DNA of 6,958 bases, taken from Pseudomonadota bacterium (GTDB lineage Bacteria; Pseudomonadota; Alphaproteobacteria; Rhodobacterales; Rhodobacteraceae). The stretch lies in NCBI GenBank assembly GCA_027623875.1, contig JAQBUS010000052.1, positions 1-6,958 on the forward strand, written 5' to 3'. A program made the translations under genes and the position numbers. Below the pieces are notes generated by a model. That model saw only the letters and a program-made list of their open reading frames with translations. It did no database searches and had not been told where the DNA came from. Positions 6,105 to 6,958 of the stretch are shown here, piece after piece. How positions within the stretch are numbered: the stretch's first letter is position 1; each line of letters opens with the position of its first letter.

Positions 6105-6958
6105 TTAAATTTTTTCATTTGTATATTTTCTTAATTCTGCTCTTGCGACTTGTCTTCGGTGAACGACATCTGGTCCATCGGCTAGTCGCAATGTCCTTAG
6201 ATGTGCCCACTGCCGAGCAAGCGGCGTGTCTTGAGAAACACCCTGTGCTCCAAACATTTGTATTGCTTGGTCTGTTATCTCTAAGGCTATTCTTGGTGCT
6301 TCAACTTTTACTTGGGAAATCCATGGAGCGGCCGCTCGTGCATCTCCTTGGTCCATCATCCAAGCAGCTTTTAAACAAAGCAAGCGGGCTTGCTCTATCT
6401 GCATTCTGGCATTAGCTATGTAATCAAAATTAGCGCCCAGTTCAGAGAGAGTCTTACCAAACGCTTTGCGAGATAGAGATCTCTCGCACATCAACTTTAA
6501 TGCTTTTTCTGCCATGCCAATTGCGCGCATGCAGTGATGAATTCTTCCTGGCCCAAGCCTCCCTTGAGATATTTCAAAACCTTGTCCCTCACCGAGCAAT
6601 AAACCACTAACGGGAACTTTCACATTGGTGAATTTGAGATGCATATGCCCGTGAGGCGCTTCATCGTCTCCGTAAACCTGCATTGCGCGAATTTTTTGAA
6701 TACCAGAAGTTTTAGCATCCACTACAATCATTGAGTGTTGTCCGTACTTTGGGCCGTCATTACTCGTGCGAACCATTATAATATAAACAGCACATCTTGG
6801 GTCTCCAGCACCAGTAGCCCACCATTTTTCACCATTGAGAATGTAATGGTCACCCTCTAGTCGACAGTCTAAAGAAATATTAGTTGCATCTGAAGAAGCA
6901 ACATTTGGTTCGGTCATTAAATATGCAGACCTAATTTTTCCGCCCAATAAGGGTTCCA
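6105..6958 (-). CDS. Acyl-CoA dehydrogenase (ACAD10/11-like), N-terminus outside the window
   Basis: A flavoprotein oxidising an acyl-CoA to the trans-2-enoyl-CoA, with FAD, in the cytoplasm. About 283 residues of the usual 400 or so are present. The frame is open to the right edge (…EPLLGGKIRSAYL), so the TTG at 6947 is an internal Leu codon. The middle beta domain shows MTEPNVASSDATN and GEKWWATGAGDPRC, the flavin and substrate region. The C-terminal helical domain follows, with GRIHHCMRAIGMAEKAL, QMFGAQGVSQDTPLA and the ending LRLADGPDVVHRRQVARAEL, which marks the ACAD10/11-like branch. In that branch an Asp (ADGPD) stands roughly where other acyl-CoA dehydrogenases have the catalytic Glu; this is from memory. 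It is on the same strand as the sulfur operon but 91 bp upstream, so it is probably a separate unit. The substrate chain cannot be predicted. Confidence 0.92.
   Translation of the reverse strand, partial: EPLLGGKIRSAYLMTEPNVASSDATNISLDCRLEGDHYILNGEKWWATGAGDPRCAVYIIMVRTSNDGPKYGQHSMIVVDAKTSGIQKIRAMQVYGDDEAPHGHMHLKFTNVKVPVSGLLLGEGQGFEISQGRLGPGRIHHCMRAIGMAEKALKLMCERSLSRKAFGKTLSELGANFDYIANARMQIEQARLLCLKAAWMMDQGDARAAAPWISQVKVEAPRIALEITDQAIQMFGAQGVSQDTPLARQWAHLRTLRLADGPDVVHRRQVARAELRKYTNEKI

Noticed and set aside
6945..6947. TTG as the start of the acyl-CoA dehydrogenase
   Set aside because: Codons further upstream continue the family sequence (EPLLGGKIRSA), and the protein would lack its whole N-terminal helical domain.

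Overview
The window is an AT-rich stretch of a proteobacterial chromosome with tightly packed genes. Several proteins look alphaproteobacterial: the lipid A-type acyltransferase with its FPRGR, LIDQHMGGG and QWFWIHRRWK blocks, the stand-alone DUF442 sulfurtransferase, and the paired YeeE/YedE half-transporters. The A/T-rich codon use would suit a marine or streamlined alphaproteobacterium. That placement is an inference; no rRNA or other taxonomic marker is present.

Layout. Positions 1-2405 (+) hold the 3' nine-tenths of aconitase (acnA), cut by the window edge. All other genes are on the minus strand and are read from right to left. They are an acyl-CoA dehydrogenase missing its N-terminus (6105 to the right edge); two YeeE/YedE membrane half-proteins (5573-6013 and 5163-5573); a DUF442 rhodanese-like sulfurtransferase (4702-5133); a three-gene enzyme of the nitrile hydratase / thiocyanate hydrolase superfamily (4349-4696, 4065-4352, 3437-4075); and a lipid A-type lauroyl acyltransferase (2414-3307) that converges on acnA with 8 bp between the two stop codons.

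The most interesting part is 3437-6013, which looks like one operon: its genes overlap or lie within 30 bp of each other. The nitrile-hydratase beta chain is encoded as two separate proteins whose genes overlap at ATGA, followed by the metal-binding alpha chain with CTLCSC. Split beta in the order N-half, C-half, alpha is the arrangement known for thiocyanate hydrolase (scnB-scnA-scnC). The residue after CSCYP is Arg, as in thiocyanate hydrolase, rather than the Trp usual in cobalt nitrile hydratases, while other blocks (VENT..VHN, GHIRTP..IRGK) look like classical nitrile hydratase.

Upstream in the same operon are a probable sulfur-compound transporter, also encoded as two halves, and a sulfurtransferase. 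A working hypothesis is an operon handling cyanide, thiocyanate or another nitrile-like or sulfur compound. Transport would bring in or move a sulfur species, the rhodanese-like protein would carry sulfane sulfur, and the metalloenzyme would hydrolyse thiocyanate (to carbonyl sulfide and ammonia) or hydrate a nitrile. The substrate cannot be settled from sequence alone.
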